Shown here: in pieces, positions 36,466 to 45,129 of the stretch | How the letters are laid out: each line of letters opens with the position of its first letter | Numbering within the stretch: the stretch's first letter is position 1 | Assembly (NCBI RefSeq): GCF_021646545.1 | Contig: NZ_JAKIRP010000026.1 | Span: 1 to 64,000 of the forward strand | Direction of reading: 5' to 3' | Origin: Chitinophaga filiformis | Lineage (GTDB): Bacteria > Bacteroidota > Bacteroidia > Chitinophagales > Chitinophagaceae | Length of the DNA stretch: 64,000 bases | The notes under the pieces: model-generated | Seen by the model: only the letters and a program-made list of their open reading frames with translations | Told to the model about the DNA's origin: nothing | The model's database searches: none | Translations under genes and position numbers: made by a program

Positions 36466-37044
36466 ATGATTCTACCTATAGTTGCTTACGGTCATCCGGT
36501 ATTACGGAAAATGTGTGAAGATATTACTCCTGATTACCCTCAGTTAGAGCAACTTATTGCTAATATGTGGGAAACCATGTACGCTTCTAATGGCGTAGGG
36601 CTGGCAGCACCACAGATCAACAGGCCGATCCGTCTTTTTGTAGTAGATAGTGAGCAGATCATTAATAACCTGGAAGAGGATGAGAAGAACGAATATCCTG
36701 GTGATAATGGTGTGAAAGAAGTATTTATCAATGCACATATTGTAAGCACCGGCGGTGAGGAATGGCCTTACAACGAAGGATGCCTGAGCATTCCGAAGAT
36801 CCGTGAGGACGTTTACCGTCCGGAGACTGTAACTATCCGTTACGTAAATGAGAAATTCCAGCCACAGGAAAAGACTTTCACAGGCGTGACTGCCCGCGTA
36901 ATATTTCATGAGTACGACCATATTGATGGTAAACTGTTCATTGATTACCTGAAGCCATTAAAGAGAAGAATGCTGAAAGGCAAACTGGAAGATATCACAA
37001 AGGGTAAGATCAGTGTTGATTACAAAATGATATTTCACAAATAA
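36466..37044 (+). CDS. def: Peptide deformylase
   Basis: The 192-residue enzyme removes the formyl group from N-terminal Met of new proteins. The three diagnostic motifs are present: GVGLAAPQI (43-51), EGCLS with metal ligand Cys106, and HEYDH with ligands His148 and His152 and catalytic Glu149. A stretch between motifs 1 and 2 (about 60-100; EEDEKNEYPGDNG) is longer than in E. coli Def, as is common in Bacteroidetes. No fmt gene lies next to it in this window. Confidence 0.96.
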   Translation: MILPIVAYGHPVLRKMCEDITPDYPQLEQLIANMWETMYASNGVGLAAPQINRPIRLFVVDSEQIINNLEEDEKNEYPGDNGVKEVFINAHIVSTGGEEWPYNEGCLSIPKIREDVYRPETVTIRYVNEKFQPQEKTFTGVTARVIFHEYDHIDGKLFIDYLKPLKRRMLKGKLEDITKGKISVDYKMIFHK

Positions 37045-37057
37045 AATAAGTGAAAAT

Positions 37058-37088
37058 TTTGTAATGTTAAAAATCCCTATTACTTTAG
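37058..37088 (+). promoter_or_regulatory. Promoter of sigma pair 1: TTTG-N19-TACTTTAG
   Basis: TTTG at 37058-37061 and TACTTTAG at 37081-37088 (seven of eight bases of TAnnTTTG) are separated by 19 bases. The predicted start near 37094 gives a leader of under 20 bases for the sigma gene at 37112. Confidence 0.55.
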
Positions 37089-37111
37089 TGCCTGCAAACT
37101 AATACAATACA

Positions 37112-37660
37112 TTGGGAGCAGCAGTCACATATACAGAATCCGAATTAGTACTTGGCCTGAAGGCGAGGAACGAAAAACATTTCGGGTACTTATATGATCA
37201 TTATTCACCGGCATTATACGGTATTGCCCTTAAAGTGGTCAATGACGAAACAATTGCGGGTGATGTGCTGCAGGAAATCTTTCTCAAGATCTGGCGCAGC
37301 ATTGAGCGCTATGATTCCGACAAAGGCCGCCTTTTCACCTGGATGGTGAACATTGCGCGGAATACAGCCATTGATACTCTTCGCTCAAAGGCCCATAAAA
37401 TGGGGCAGAAAGCTAGTGAATTAGGGAGCAACGGACTTGCGTCAGATCAGTTGGCCATCCATCCTTCTGTAGACCATCTTGGTCTGGTAAAAGTAGTGGA
37501 ACAGCTGAGCAGGGAACAACGTGTTATTATAGACCTGGCTTATTATAAAGGGTGTACGCAGGAAGAAATTGCGAAGATACTGGATATCCCTTTGGGAACA
37601 GTGAAGACCAGGATGCGTAATGCGATCATACAATTGCGGAATATTTTAAAACAGATGTAA
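37112..37660 (+). CDS. ECF sigma-70 factor, tandem pair 1
   Basis: The 182-residue sigma factor has region 2 (FGYLYDHYSPALYGIALKVV, AGDVLQEIFLKIWR, FTWMVNIARNTAIDTL) and region 4 (LSREQRVIIDLAYYKGCTQE, IPLGTVKTRMRNAI). This resembles SigK-type ECF factors paired with RskA-like anti-sigma proteins. The only possible start is TTG 37112, because a stop lies four codons upstream and homology to the copy at 38758 begins at VTYTESELV. The anti-sigma gene follows after 4 bases. Confidence 0.93.
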   Translation: MGAAVTYTESELVLGLKARNEKHFGYLYDHYSPALYGIALKVVNDETIAGDVLQEIFLKIWRSIERYDSDKGRLFTWMVNIARNTAIDTLRSKAHKMGQKASELGSNGLASDQLAIHPSVDHLGLVKVVEQLSREQRVIIDLAYYKGCTQEEIAKILDIPLGTVKTRMRNAIIQLRNILKQM

Positions 37661-37664
37661 GCAA

Positions 37665-38534
37665 GTGGATGTTCAACGTTACATATCGTCCGGTTTAATT
37701 GAGAACCATATCACGGGGTTACTTTCAGAATCAGAATCACGTGAGGCGCTCGGCGCCATTCAGCAATATCCTGAAGTGAAAGCGCTTGCAGATGCTATAC
37801 AGGTGGATATGGAGCGCTATATACAGTTATGGGCTGCCAAGCCGCCAGCTGGCATCAAGCGCCAGTTAATGGACCGCCTGCATAAAAACGAAGTGGAAGA
37901 CCCCATTACCGCGGTACCTGAAGCCTTCTCAGCAGCCACTAACGACGATACATTTTCAGAAGATACAGGATCAGGTCTGGGACTTAATTTATCCCAGCTC
38001 CAGATCTGGCAATACAGCGCTGCCGCAGCCATTGTGCTGCTACTGGGCAGTGTGGTGATGAACATCGTTTCGTACAGCAGCTCCGGTAATTATAAACAGC
38101 AACTTTCTTCCCTGCAGGCAGAGCAATCTTCCCTACAGGCAGAGAGAGACGCCCTGAAGGAACAGCTGGAGTTCGCGCAAAAGGAGAACGGTGTTATGAA
38201 AGACCCTTCCTTCAAATGGATACGTATGCCAGGCGTTGGTAAACATACCGGCGTAGTAGCTACGATCTGCTGGAACCCGCAATCGAAAGAAACATTTATT
38301 CTCGCGCAGGCATTACCCGAACCCCCTGCCGATAAACAATACCAGCTGTGGGCCATCGTAAATGGTAAACCGATCGATGCCGGCGTATTTGAGCTGGGCA
38401 GTAAAGCCCATACCGTACAGAAAGTAAAGGCGGTGGATAATGCCCAGGTTTTTGCCGTGACGCTCGAAAAGAAAGGTGGTAGCCCCTCACCAACGTTGGA
38501 ACAAATGTTTGTAGCCGGAAAAGTAGCTGGCTGA
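37665..38534 (+). CDS. RskA-type anti-sigma factor, tandem pair 1
   Basis: The 289-residue membrane protein starts at GTG 37665. It has a short N-terminal sigma-binding part, one membrane segment near 115-137 (IVLLLGSVVMNIVSY), a periplasmic coiled coil (LQAEQSSLQAERDALKEQ), and an RskA C-terminal domain (about 185-285; KQYQLWAIVNGKPIDAGVFE, FAVTLEKKGGSPSPT). It should bind the sigma factor of the same pair until a signal, often regulated proteolysis, releases it. The copy at 39312 matches along its whole length. Confidence 0.92.
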   Translation: MDVQRYISSGLIENHITGLLSESESREALGAIQQYPEVKALADAIQVDMERYIQLWAAKPPAGIKRQLMDRLHKNEVEDPITAVPEAFSAATNDDTFSEDTGSGLGLNLSQLQIWQYSAAAAIVLLLGSVVMNIVSYSSSGNYKQQLSSLQAEQSSLQAERDALKEQLEFAQKENGVMKDPSFKWIRMPGVGKHTGVVATICWNPQSKETFILAQALPEPPADKQYQLWAIVNGKPIDAGVFELGSKAHTVQKVKAVDNAQVFAVTLEKKGGSPSPTLEQMFVAGKVAG

Positions 38535-38757
38535 TGTCCCTTTTTTTACCCTTCCTCACACTAGATCGCTCATTATCAATTATTCCGTAATAATTGCTAT
38601 CTTTCCTTTAATATTGCATTCCCATTAACCATCTATCAGGACTTATTAGGATTGTAACAACAAGTTGTACCGGTAACAGTTCCAATCAATACTGTAGCAC
38701 CTGCAGCTAAATTATCGAGCACACTGAAAAGTATTTTTAACAAAATTTTTAACTGTT

Positions 38758-39309
38758 TTGGAATCCGCGTTTACATATACGGAATCTGAGCTGGTGCAGG
38801 GGCTTAAGGCCAAAGACCAGAAGGTATTCGGCTACCTTTATGACCGTTATTCCCCCGCTTTGTACGGCGTAGCGCTGAAGGTGCTCAACGACGAAAGTAA
38901 TGCGAATGATGTGCTGCAGGAAGTATTTCTCAAAATATGGCGAAACATAGACAGGTACGACGAAAGCAAAGGACGTCTGTTTACCTGGATGCTCAATATT
39001 ACCCGCAATTCCGCAATTGATACACTCCGTTCCAAGGCACATAAAATGGATCAGAAAATCCAAGACATTGGAGATGACGTACATTTATATACAGGTAATT
39101 TAACTGTACTCCCATCCGTTGACCATCTTGGACTTTCAAAAGTTCTTGAAAAATTAACCAAGGAACAACGAATCATCATTGACTTAGCGTACTATAAAGG
39201 ATGCACCCAGGAAGAGATATCCAAGGTGCTGGAGATTCCGTTGGGTACAGTGAAAACAAGAATGAGGAACGCTATAATTCAATTAAGGAACTTGTTAAAA
39301 TTAGTATAA
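38758..39309 (+). CDS. ECF sigma-70 factor, tandem pair 2
   Basis: The 183-residue paralogue of the sigma factor at 37112 has the same motifs (FGYLYDRYSPALYGVALKVL, NDVLQEVFLKIWRNID, YKGCTQEEISKVLEIPLGTV). It also starts at TTG (38758), keeping the TYTESELVQGLKA head. The 223-base gap from pair 1 has no obvious terminator, though a TTTTTTT run lies at 38541-38548. The weakest identity between copies is the linker around residue 100-120 (DDVHLYTGNLTV). Confidence 0.93.
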   Translation: MESAFTYTESELVQGLKAKDQKVFGYLYDRYSPALYGVALKVLNDESNANDVLQEVFLKIWRNIDRYDESKGRLFTWMLNITRNSAIDTLRSKAHKMDQKIQDIGDDVHLYTGNLTVLPSVDHLGLSKVLEKLTKEQRIIIDLAYYKGCTQEEISKVLEIPLGTVKTRMRNAIIQLRNLLKLV

Positions 39310-39311
39310 GA

Positions 39312-40142
39312 GTGGACGCATCACGTTTCATATCGTCCGGGTTGATAGAAGCTTATGTAAGTGGACTGGCTACCTCCAACGAAATTCAGGAGCTGGAACG
39401 CGGCATGAGACAATATCCGGAAGTAGCAGCTGCAGTAGATGACTGCCAGTTGGATATGGAACAGTATGTTACCCTGCAGTCCAAAACACCACCACCCGAC
39501 CTCAAACAACGTATCTTCCATATTATTATTAACGAAGAGGCAGCCCGTGAAAGCGGCAGCCTGGAACAACCGGTGACCGATGAATTTCCCGAAACAAAAA
39601 CATATGTAAGCAGCGCCTGGCGCTGGATAGCAGCTGCCGCGATTGTATTATTGCTGGGCAGCCTGTGGTTTAACTATGTATTCTCAGGGCAAGTCGATGA
39701 TTATAAAGGCCGTTACGAAGCATCGCTCTCCACACAGCATTCACTGGCTTCAGAGTCCAATGGCTACAAGAGCCGCATCGAGCACATGGAGCATGCTATT
39801 GATCTCATGAAGAACCCCGCTATGAAGGCTGTAAAGATGCCCGGCACTAAACCTTTCCCCTCTGCATTGGCCACCGTTTACTGGAACCAGCAGTCAAAGG
39901 AAGTGTTCATCATGGTGAACAATCTACCGGAACCTGCTGCCGACAAACAATATCAGCTCTGGGCCATCGTCAATGGTAAGCCGGTTGATATGGGGGTATT
40001 TGAAATGAACAATCCGCATGAGCTCCTGCAACAAATGAAGTCTATAGATAACGCTGAAATGTTTGCCATTACTCTTGAGAAGAAAGGCGGAAGCGCCGTT
40101 CCTACCATGGATCAGATGTATGTGGCAGGAAAAGCCAGCTGA
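39312..40142 (+). CDS. RskA-type anti-sigma factor, tandem pair 2
   Basis: I chose GTG 39312, two bases after the sigma stop, because VDASRFISSGLIEAYVSGL then aligns with MDVQRYISSGLIENHITGL of the copy at 37665. A longer in-frame extension would lie wholly inside the sigma gene. The 276-residue protein has a membrane segment (AAAIVLLLGSLWFNYVF), a coiled-coil stalk, and the RskA C-terminal domain (KQYQLWAIVNGKPVDMGVFE, FAITLEKKGGSAVPT). Confidence 0.92.
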   Translation: MDASRFISSGLIEAYVSGLATSNEIQELERGMRQYPEVAAAVDDCQLDMEQYVTLQSKTPPPDLKQRIFHIIINEEAARESGSLEQPVTDEFPETKTYVSSAWRWIAAAAIVLLLGSLWFNYVFSGQVDDYKGRYEASLSTQHSLASESNGYKSRIEHMEHAIDLMKNPAMKAVKMPGTKPFPSALATVYWNQQSKEVFIMVNNLPEPAADKQYQLWAIVNGKPVDMGVFEMNNPHELLQQMKSIDNAEMFAITLEKKGGSAVPTMDQMYVAGKAS

Positions 40143-40169
40143 AACGCGTAAAATATATAATTTCGCAGG

Positions 40170-41096
40170 ATGCGAAAACTCTGGTTCTATACTATCACAC
40201 TGTTTTTCTTTCAGCAAACCTACGCGCAGGATACCGCCAGATATAAAGGGATGACCATTAACCTGGATGAAGTGATCGTTGAGGCCAAACGTATTGGCTT
40301 TGATGTCAACAGCTTCATTAAAAGAGTGGAAGACGATACCACCTTTTACCGCGCGTTCAAAAACCTGCGCCTGCTGGGATATACTGCTGACAATGATATC
40401 CGCATTTACAACAAGCAAAACGAAGTACAGGCTTCTCTCAAAAGTCAGACACTGCAAACCATGGAAGGCAGATGCCGCAGCATGAAAGTGCTCAGCCAGG
40501 ACGTTACCGGTGATTTCTATGATAAGAAAGGCCAGTACAATTATTACACAGCTGAATTGTACGGTAACCTTTTTTTCACCCAGGGCACCGTATGTGTGGA
40601 TGCCAGTGGCGAAGAGCCGGAAAGAGCGAAAGGTAGTATGGCCAGACATAAGAACCAGCTGAAACAGCTGATCTTTAATCCGGGAAAGCCTGTGAGAGGT
40701 GTACCTATCGTAGGAGGGAAAGTGGCTATTTTTGACCCGGAAGTAATGAGGTTGTACAATTTCTCCATTACGTCTGAAAGTTATGCCAACGTGCCTTGTT
40801 ATGTATTTACGGCAAAGGCCAGGCCCAACCTCAATAGCCTGGACAGGGGAGACGTGGTGATCAATGAACTGATCACTTATTTTAATAAGGATAATTTCGA
40901 GATCGTAGGCCGCATTTATTCCCTCTCGTATAAAACAATGGTCTTCGATTTCAACGTAAAGATGAATGTCCAGATGACCAAACAACAGGGCCTGCTCATA
41001 CCGGCACTGGTTACTTACGACGGCACCTGGGATGTACCCTTCAAGAAGCGGGAGACGGCAAAGTTTATCGCGAAGTTCCACAGCTTTACCGAATAA
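40170..41096 (+). CDS. Exported protein of unknown function
   Basis: The 308-residue protein has a signal peptide ending TYAQ, then a mixed alpha/beta chain with no motif I recognise. Features are GMTINLDEVIVEAKR just after the signal, NKQNEVQASLKSQTLQTMEG in the middle, and a C-terminal beta-rich half (FNVKMNVQMTKQQGLLIPAL) suggesting an outer-membrane-associated lipocalin- or LolA-like surface; that is a guess. It starts 27 bases after the anti-sigma gene and is probably co-transcribed with it, so it may be a target or accessory of the sigma system. Confidence 0.75.
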   Translation: MRKLWFYTITLFFFQQTYAQDTARYKGMTINLDEVIVEAKRIGFDVNSFIKRVEDDTTFYRAFKNLRLLGYTADNDIRIYNKQNEVQASLKSQTLQTMEGRCRSMKVLSQDVTGDFYDKKGQYNYYTAELYGNLFFTQGTVCVDASGEEPERAKGSMARHKNQLKQLIFNPGKPVRGVPIVGGKVAIFDPEVMRLYNFSITSESYANVPCYVFTAKARPNLNSLDRGDVVINELITYFNKDNFEIVGRIYSLSYKTMVFDFNVKMNVQMTKQQGLLIPALVTYDGTWDVPFKKRETAKFIAKFHSFTE

Positions 41097-41129
41097 ACAG
41101 TACAGAAAATTTATCAGCAAATAGCTATA

Positions 41130-41167
41130 AAAAAAGAGAGGCTGCCAATCGACAGCCTCTCTTTTTT
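41130..41167. terminator. Bidirectional terminator between convergent genes
   Basis: AAAAAAGAGAGGCTG (41130-41144), an 8-base loop, then its complement (41153-41167), with A and T tracts at both ends. It lies between the exported protein (plus) and the PKD/T9SS protein (minus). Confidence 0.9.
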
Positions 41168-41178
41168 ATGTTAATTAT

Positions 41179-42843
41179 TTAGTAGATCACTGTTACAGAC
41201 CCCGTCTTCTTTACCTTTTCTCCTGTTGCTACTATCTTATAATCCATCACCCACACATATGTTCCGACCGGTACCCTTCCTTTGTCCCAGGTGCCTTTCC
41301 ATCCGACGCCGGGGTCTGTTGTGTAGTAGATCCTTTGTCCCCACCTGTTGAAAAGCACCAGCTCAAAGTCAGAAATAGCACACCTGAATTTCGGTCGGAA
41401 GTAATCGTTCAGTCCATCCGCATTCGGAGTAAAAGCTGTCGGCAAATACACCTGGCAGCCACATTCCTGGAAGGTAATATCCACCTCGTCTATTGACTGC
41501 CCGCAAGTGTTCGTTGCTACAATGGCATAATGCCCTGCCTGTGTGACCGGGAATAGTGGAAGTGAAGAACTGTCCTGCCATTTATATTGCATACCTGCGC
41601 CGTCCGGATGAAGGTTGTACACCTCGCCTATACATAGCAGCGTATCTGGTCCTAAATTAGTTCGCAACGTATCCTCAAACTGTACGTGGATGGTGTCGCT
41701 ATCAATACAACGTCCTACTTTCGCCTCTACCCAGTAGTAACCTGTTTCCCGTACATAGTAGGTGGCCTGTTTGGAAGTATCCTGCCAGCGGTAGGACGCA
41801 GTTCCGAAGTCGGCTTTTAATACCAGCGTTTCACCTTTACATACCACTGTGTCATTACCAAGATTAAGATTCTCTTCCGGTTTGAAACGGATCAGGATCG
41901 TATCGAGGACCTCGCAGGTATTGTTGATATTCACAAAGACCCAAAGGTCCCATCGACTTCGGATGGTCGTCGTCGGCGTCGTGGCTCTGTTACTCCAGCG
42001 GTAGGCGGTAGCTCCCGGTGTGGTTGCATCGAGTGTGATTGATTCCCCCGGACATAAGATCGTGTCTTTTCCCAATGAGAACGGATGTTCCTGACCCGCA
42101 AATGCGATGTAGATCGTATCACGGTACAGACCACAACCTTTTGCGTCAGCGGTCACAATGTATTGAGTGGAAGGCATTGCCACATCGCTGTGCACAATGA
42201 TGTTTGGTGTAGTATCGCCGGTGCTCCAGAGATAAGTACAGTTCTGGGCGGTAGCGTCCAGTTCCAGGGTTTCACCTATACAGAGTATCAGGCTGCTGTC
42301 GCCCAGGTCAAGTTCCGGCACAGGTGTATAGAACACGTTCACAGAGTCCGGCACCAGACAGCCATTGATCTTCACCTTATAGGTCCCCATGGTATCTACC
42401 AGGATACTCTGGTTAGTAGATCCGTCCTGCCACTCATAAGTCGCTCCGGGCACGGTGGGCGCCGTGAGGGTAATGGTAGTACTGTCGCAGATGGTCTGGT
42501 CTGTAGGGCCAAAGTCATAAATGACAGGAGCTACTATTGTCAGGTTGGTAGTAGAGATCTCCTGAACGCCGTTTCTGAAGGCGATCAGTTGTACCGTATA
42601 GGTGGCAACAGTATTGTAAAGGTGTGCGCCTTTTATTCTCCGGGAAGTATCCGCAGAACCTGAAGCAGGATCACCAAAGTACCAATGAACGGAATCAATC
42701 CCTGCAAGGTCCGCTGGAGCAATTTCGAATCTAACACTATCATTCTGGCAGGTTGTTGAATACGTAAATTGTGTCTGTGCCTGGGCGTTATATGCACCCA
42801 GCATGGTTATTAAAACCGCGATTAATAGATATAGGCTTCTCAT
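41179..42843 (-). CDS. PKD/Ig-like repeat surface protein with type IX secretion (type B) C-terminal domain
   Basis: The 554-residue protein has a signal peptide (AQAQ), a PKD domain at about 25-110 (VHWYFGDPASGS), and about five Ig-like units of 70-80 residues repeating LG.DT.LC.GE...L.A....Y.W. The last 90 residues are the gliding-motility-associated sorting domain: YLPTAFTPNADGLNDYF, FELVLFNRWGQRIYYT, GWKGTWDKGRVPVGTYVW. That domain directs export by the type IX system and cell-surface attachment. The protein is likely an adhesin or structural surface protein; no catalytic domain is present. It begins 66 bases after the rluD-like gene. Confidence 0.92.
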   Translation of the reverse strand: MRSLYLLIAVLITMLGAYNAQAQTQFTYSTTCQNDSVRFEIAPADLAGIDSVHWYFGDPASGSADTSRRIKGAHLYNTVATYTVQLIAFRNGVQEISTTNLTIVAPVIYDFGPTDQTICDSTTITLTAPTVPGATYEWQDGSTNQSILVDTMGTYKVKINGCLVPDSVNVFYTPVPELDLGDSSLILCIGETLELDATAQNCTYLWSTGDTTPNIIVHSDVAMPSTQYIVTADAKGCGLYRDTIYIAFAGQEHPFSLGKDTILCPGESITLDATTPGATAYRWSNRATTPTTTIRSRWDLWVFVNINNTCEVLDTILIRFKPEENLNLGNDTVVCKGETLVLKADFGTASYRWQDTSKQATYYVRETGYYWVEAKVGRCIDSDTIHVQFEDTLRTNLGPDTLLCIGEVYNLHPDGAGMQYKWQDSSSLPLFPVTQAGHYAIVATNTCGQSIDEVDITFQECGCQVYLPTAFTPNADGLNDYFRPKFRCAISDFELVLFNRWGQRIYYTTDPGVGWKGTWDKGRVPVGTYVWVMDYKIVATGEKVKKTGSVTVIY

Positions 42844-42908
42844 GGAGGGACATGGGTAAGTTGCTAAATTAAACGAAAAAGTGATATGTTTTTATTTTTT
42901 AATGAGAT

Positions 42909-43979
42909 TTAATCTTCCAGTGGCCTGGCACTTACATATCTCCTCCATTTCTCCAGAACGGCCTTAAAGTCCTCAGGTAAAGGACTTTCAAAATGCATAG
43001 GTTTCCTTGTACGCGGGTGTATGAAGCCCAGTGTTTTTGCGTGCAGGGCATGACGTGGCATAATTTCGAAGCAGTTTTCCACAAACTGCTTGTATTTGGC
43101 AAAGATCGTCCCCTTCAGAATGCGGTTACCACCATAAGTATCGTCATTGAAGAGGGAGTGCCCTATATGTTGCATGTGCACCCTGATCTGGTGTGTACGT
43201 CCTGTTTCCAGGCGGCATTCAATGAGTGTCACATAGTTATAGCGTTCCAGCACCTTGTAATGTGTGATGGCTTCCTTGCCATATTCTCCATCCGGATAGG
43301 CATCCATGATCTTGCGGAAGCGCTGGTGGCGTCCTACATGCGCTTCAACAGTACCTTCATCCTCCTCAAAATCGCCCCATACGAGGGCCATATAACGACG
43401 TTGAACGGTATGATCGAAGAACTGTTTGGCGAGGTCATTCATGGCTTTATCTGACTTGGCAACAACGAGTAATCCACTGGTATTCTTGTCAATACGGTGA
43501 ACGAGTCCAAAGCGCGGAATTGCAGGTTCAGGTACCGGTGTCGTAGTACGGTCGCCCAGGTACCAGGCCAGTCCGTTCACCAGGGTACCGGTATAATTCC
43601 CACAACCGGGATGGACTACCATGCCTGGTAACTTATTGATTACCATTAAATCTTCATCCTCATAAACGATGTCGAGCGGGATCTCTTCAGGGATCACTTC
43701 CGTATTCTCAGGGTTCTTATTAGAGAAAACCACGATACGGTCATGTGCCTTTACTTTATAGTTGGATTTCACTGGTTTATCGTTAACGATGACCATGCCA
43801 TTGTCGCAGGCCTGCTGGATTTTGTTACGGGTAGCCCCTTCCACCCGGTTCATCAGGAACTTGTCCACCCGAAGTGGTTCTTGTCCTTTGTCCGCTACAA
43901 TGTTGACCCGTTCGTACAGCTCCTCGCTGCCTTCGCCGTTTTCCAGTTCATCGTCAAGTTCAATCAGTTCTTCCGCCAT
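42909..43979 (-). CDS. rluD: RluD-family 23S rRNA pseudouridine synthase
   Basis: The 356-residue protein has an S4 RNA-binding domain (about 35-85; LRVDKFLMNR, GMVIVNDKPVKSNYKVKAHD) and a pseudouridine synthase domain with NKLPGMVVHPG, HRIDKNTSGLLVVAKS (catalytic Asp164) and GRTHQIRVH. The S4 domain and length fit RluD, which modifies helix 69 of 23S rRNA; RluC-like specificity cannot be excluded. An acidic N-terminal tail (1-25) is extra. It lies back to back with lipB over 140 bases. Confidence 0.92.
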   Translation of the reverse strand: MAEELIELDDELENGEGSEELYERVNIVADKGQEPLRVDKFLMNRVEGATRNKIQQACDNGMVIVNDKPVKSNYKVKAHDRIVVFSNKNPENTEVIPEEIPLDIVYEDEDLMVINKLPGMVVHPGCGNYTGTLVNGLAWYLGDRTTTPVPEPAIPRFGLVHRIDKNTSGLLVVAKSDKAMNDLAKQFFDHTVQRRYMALVWGDFEEDEGTVEAHVGRHQRFRKIMDAYPDGEYGKEAITHYKVLERYNYVTLIECRLETGRTHQIRVHMQHIGHSLFNDDTYGGNRILKGTIFAKYKQFVENCFEIMPRHALHAKTLGFIHPRTRKPMHFESPLPEDFKAVLEKWRRYVSARPLED

Positions 43980-44062
43980 GAGGATTCAAAATTTTTGCAA
44001 AGGTAAGGATTGCATGGCGCATGTCCACGGTTTGTGGCAAGGATATGGGGAACAGGTCGGAA

Positions 44063-44090
44063 CGTCACCGGTCGGACGCAAGCGGTGACG
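44063..44090. repeat. Hairpin in the rluD-lipB divergent spacer
   Basis: CGTCACCG (44063-44070) and CGGTGACG (44083-44090) form a perfect 8-bp stem with a 12-base loop. It could be a regulator site or a leader hairpin for the divergent genes. No T run. Confidence 0.3.
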
Positions 44091-44101
44091 AACTAATTCC
44101 G

Positions 44102-44109
44102 TACTTTTG
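44102..44109 (+). promoter_or_regulatory. -7 element TACTTTTG before lipB
   Basis: An exact TAnnTTTG match ending 10 bases before the lipB ATG at 44120, the same 8-mer as before the trmH-like gene. It gives a leader of only a few bases. The -33 element is not clear. Confidence 0.45.
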
Positions 44110-44119
44110 TGCCTGCAAT

Positions 44120-44836
44120 ATGAACAAGAAGATCCACACGAACGACCTGGGAATCATTGATTATCAGAAGGCCTGGGATTATCAGGAGCAGCTGTTACAG
44201 GAGAATGTACGTATAAAGCAGGCATTGGCAAAAGGAGAAATCCCGGCCGGCCAGGCAAAGGAGACGACCCATTACCTGTTATTCTGCGGGCATCCGCACA
44301 TTTACACGCTGGGCAAGAGCGGTCATATGGAGAACCTGTTGCTGGATGACCATCAGTTGCAGGATAAAGGCATCAGCTTTGCAAATACAAACCGGGGAGG
44401 CGACATTACCTATCATGGTCCCGGGCAGGTAGTAGGATATCCTATATTGGACCTGGAGCATTTCTTTACTGATATTGGCAAATACCTGCGTTTCCTGGAG
44501 GAAGTGATCATCCGTACGCTGGCGGATTACGGCATTAAAGGCGACCGTTCACCAGGTGAGACCGGGGTGTGGCTGGACCCTCAGGACCCTGCCCGCGCCC
44601 GTAAGATCTGTGCCATGGGGGTGCGCTGCAGTCGCTGGGTAACTATGCACGGCTTTGCGCTGAATGTAAATACCGATCTGAACTATTTTGGCAATATTGT
44701 TCCCTGTGGCATTTCTGATAAGAAGGTTGCCTCCTTGCATGAAGAGCTGGGGCGGGAAGTATCAGAAGCTGAAATAAAGGCTAAAATAAGTAAATACTTT
44801 GCGGAAGTATTTGAGGCAGAGATGGTTATGGATTGA
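44120..44836 (+). CDS. lipB: Lipoyl(octanoyl) transferase LipB
   Basis: The ATG at 44120 gives 238 residues, the usual size; a longer frame to 44021 has an implausible Cys/His-rich head and crosses the promoter. RGGDITYHGPGQ (92-103) is the family's substrate loop. Lys162 (RKICAMGV) and Cys196 (IVPCGI) match the catalytic Lys/Cys pair that passes octanoate from acyl carrier protein to lipoyl domains. LipA is not in this window. A terminator-like repeat array follows. Confidence 0.95.
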   Translation: MNKKIHTNDLGIIDYQKAWDYQEQLLQENVRIKQALAKGEIPAGQAKETTHYLLFCGHPHIYTLGKSGHMENLLLDDHQLQDKGISFANTNRGGDITYHGPGQVVGYPILDLEHFFTDIGKYLRFLEEVIIRTLADYGIKGDRSPGETGVWLDPQDPARARKICAMGVRCSRWVTMHGFALNVNTDLNYFGNIVPCGISDKKVASLHEELGREVSEAEIKAKISKYFAEVFEAEMVMD

Positions 44837-44875
44837 GTCCAAAGAGCTGCGTAAAAGCCAGGTGCGGGCACTTAG

Positions 44876-45063
44876 TGTACATAAAGCGTCTTCCATACGT
44901 ACCCGATAAAACGGGGGCTGACCAAAAGTCATCTAAAGGCATTCATAATGTAGAGTGGGACTTCAATAGGTGCCGAATAAAACGGGCTGATCAAAAGACA
45001 TTTAAAGGCTTACATGTAAAGTATCAACTTCCGCACAATAAATAAATAAAACGGGGCTGACCA
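44876..45063 (+). repeat. Three degenerate tandem copies of a terminator-like unit of about 70 bases
   Basis: Three units have AAAACGGGG.CTGA.CA at 44908-44923, 44979-44993 and 45048-45063. Units 1 and 2 also share CAAAAG.CAT.TAAAGGC. Each is preceded by a related TTC-rich stretch. Only the last unit is followed by the matching right arm and makes a full terminator. They look like decayed duplications of the terminator's left arm. No coding meaning is seen. Confidence 0.6.
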
Positions 45064-45085
45064 TTATCTGTGGTCAGCCCCGTTT
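45049..45085. terminator. Terminator downstream of lipB
   Basis: 15-bp stem (AAACGGGGCTGACCA and its complement at 45071-45085) with a 7-base loop and a T-rich tail, 212 bases past lipB and 44 before the convergent gene's stop at 45130. It can serve both strands. Confidence 0.8.
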
Positions 45086-45129
45086 GTATAAAAAGATGTT
45101 AATGAATACGTTATTGGTGGATTGGCAAT

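Noticed and set aside
39201..39311. 37-residue extension of anti-sigma factor 2
   Set aside because: It lies wholly inside the sigma gene in another frame; GTG 39312 matches the start of the paralogue exactly.
39924..41120. 398-codon minus-strand frame opposite the anti-sigma and exported-protein genes
   Set aside because: It covers two real genes on the other strand, and both of those have clear domain or signal-peptide features while this one does not.
41179..42843. Enzymatic domain in the PKD/Ig-like surface protein
   Set aside because: The whole chain between signal and sorting domain is accounted for by PKD and Ig-like repeats.
44021..44119. 33-residue extension of LipB
   Set aside because: It crosses the hairpin and promoter element, and the peptide is not LipB-like.
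44833..45045. 70-codon frame after lipB
   Set aside because: It is made from the degenerate terminator-like repeat units and has no start signal.
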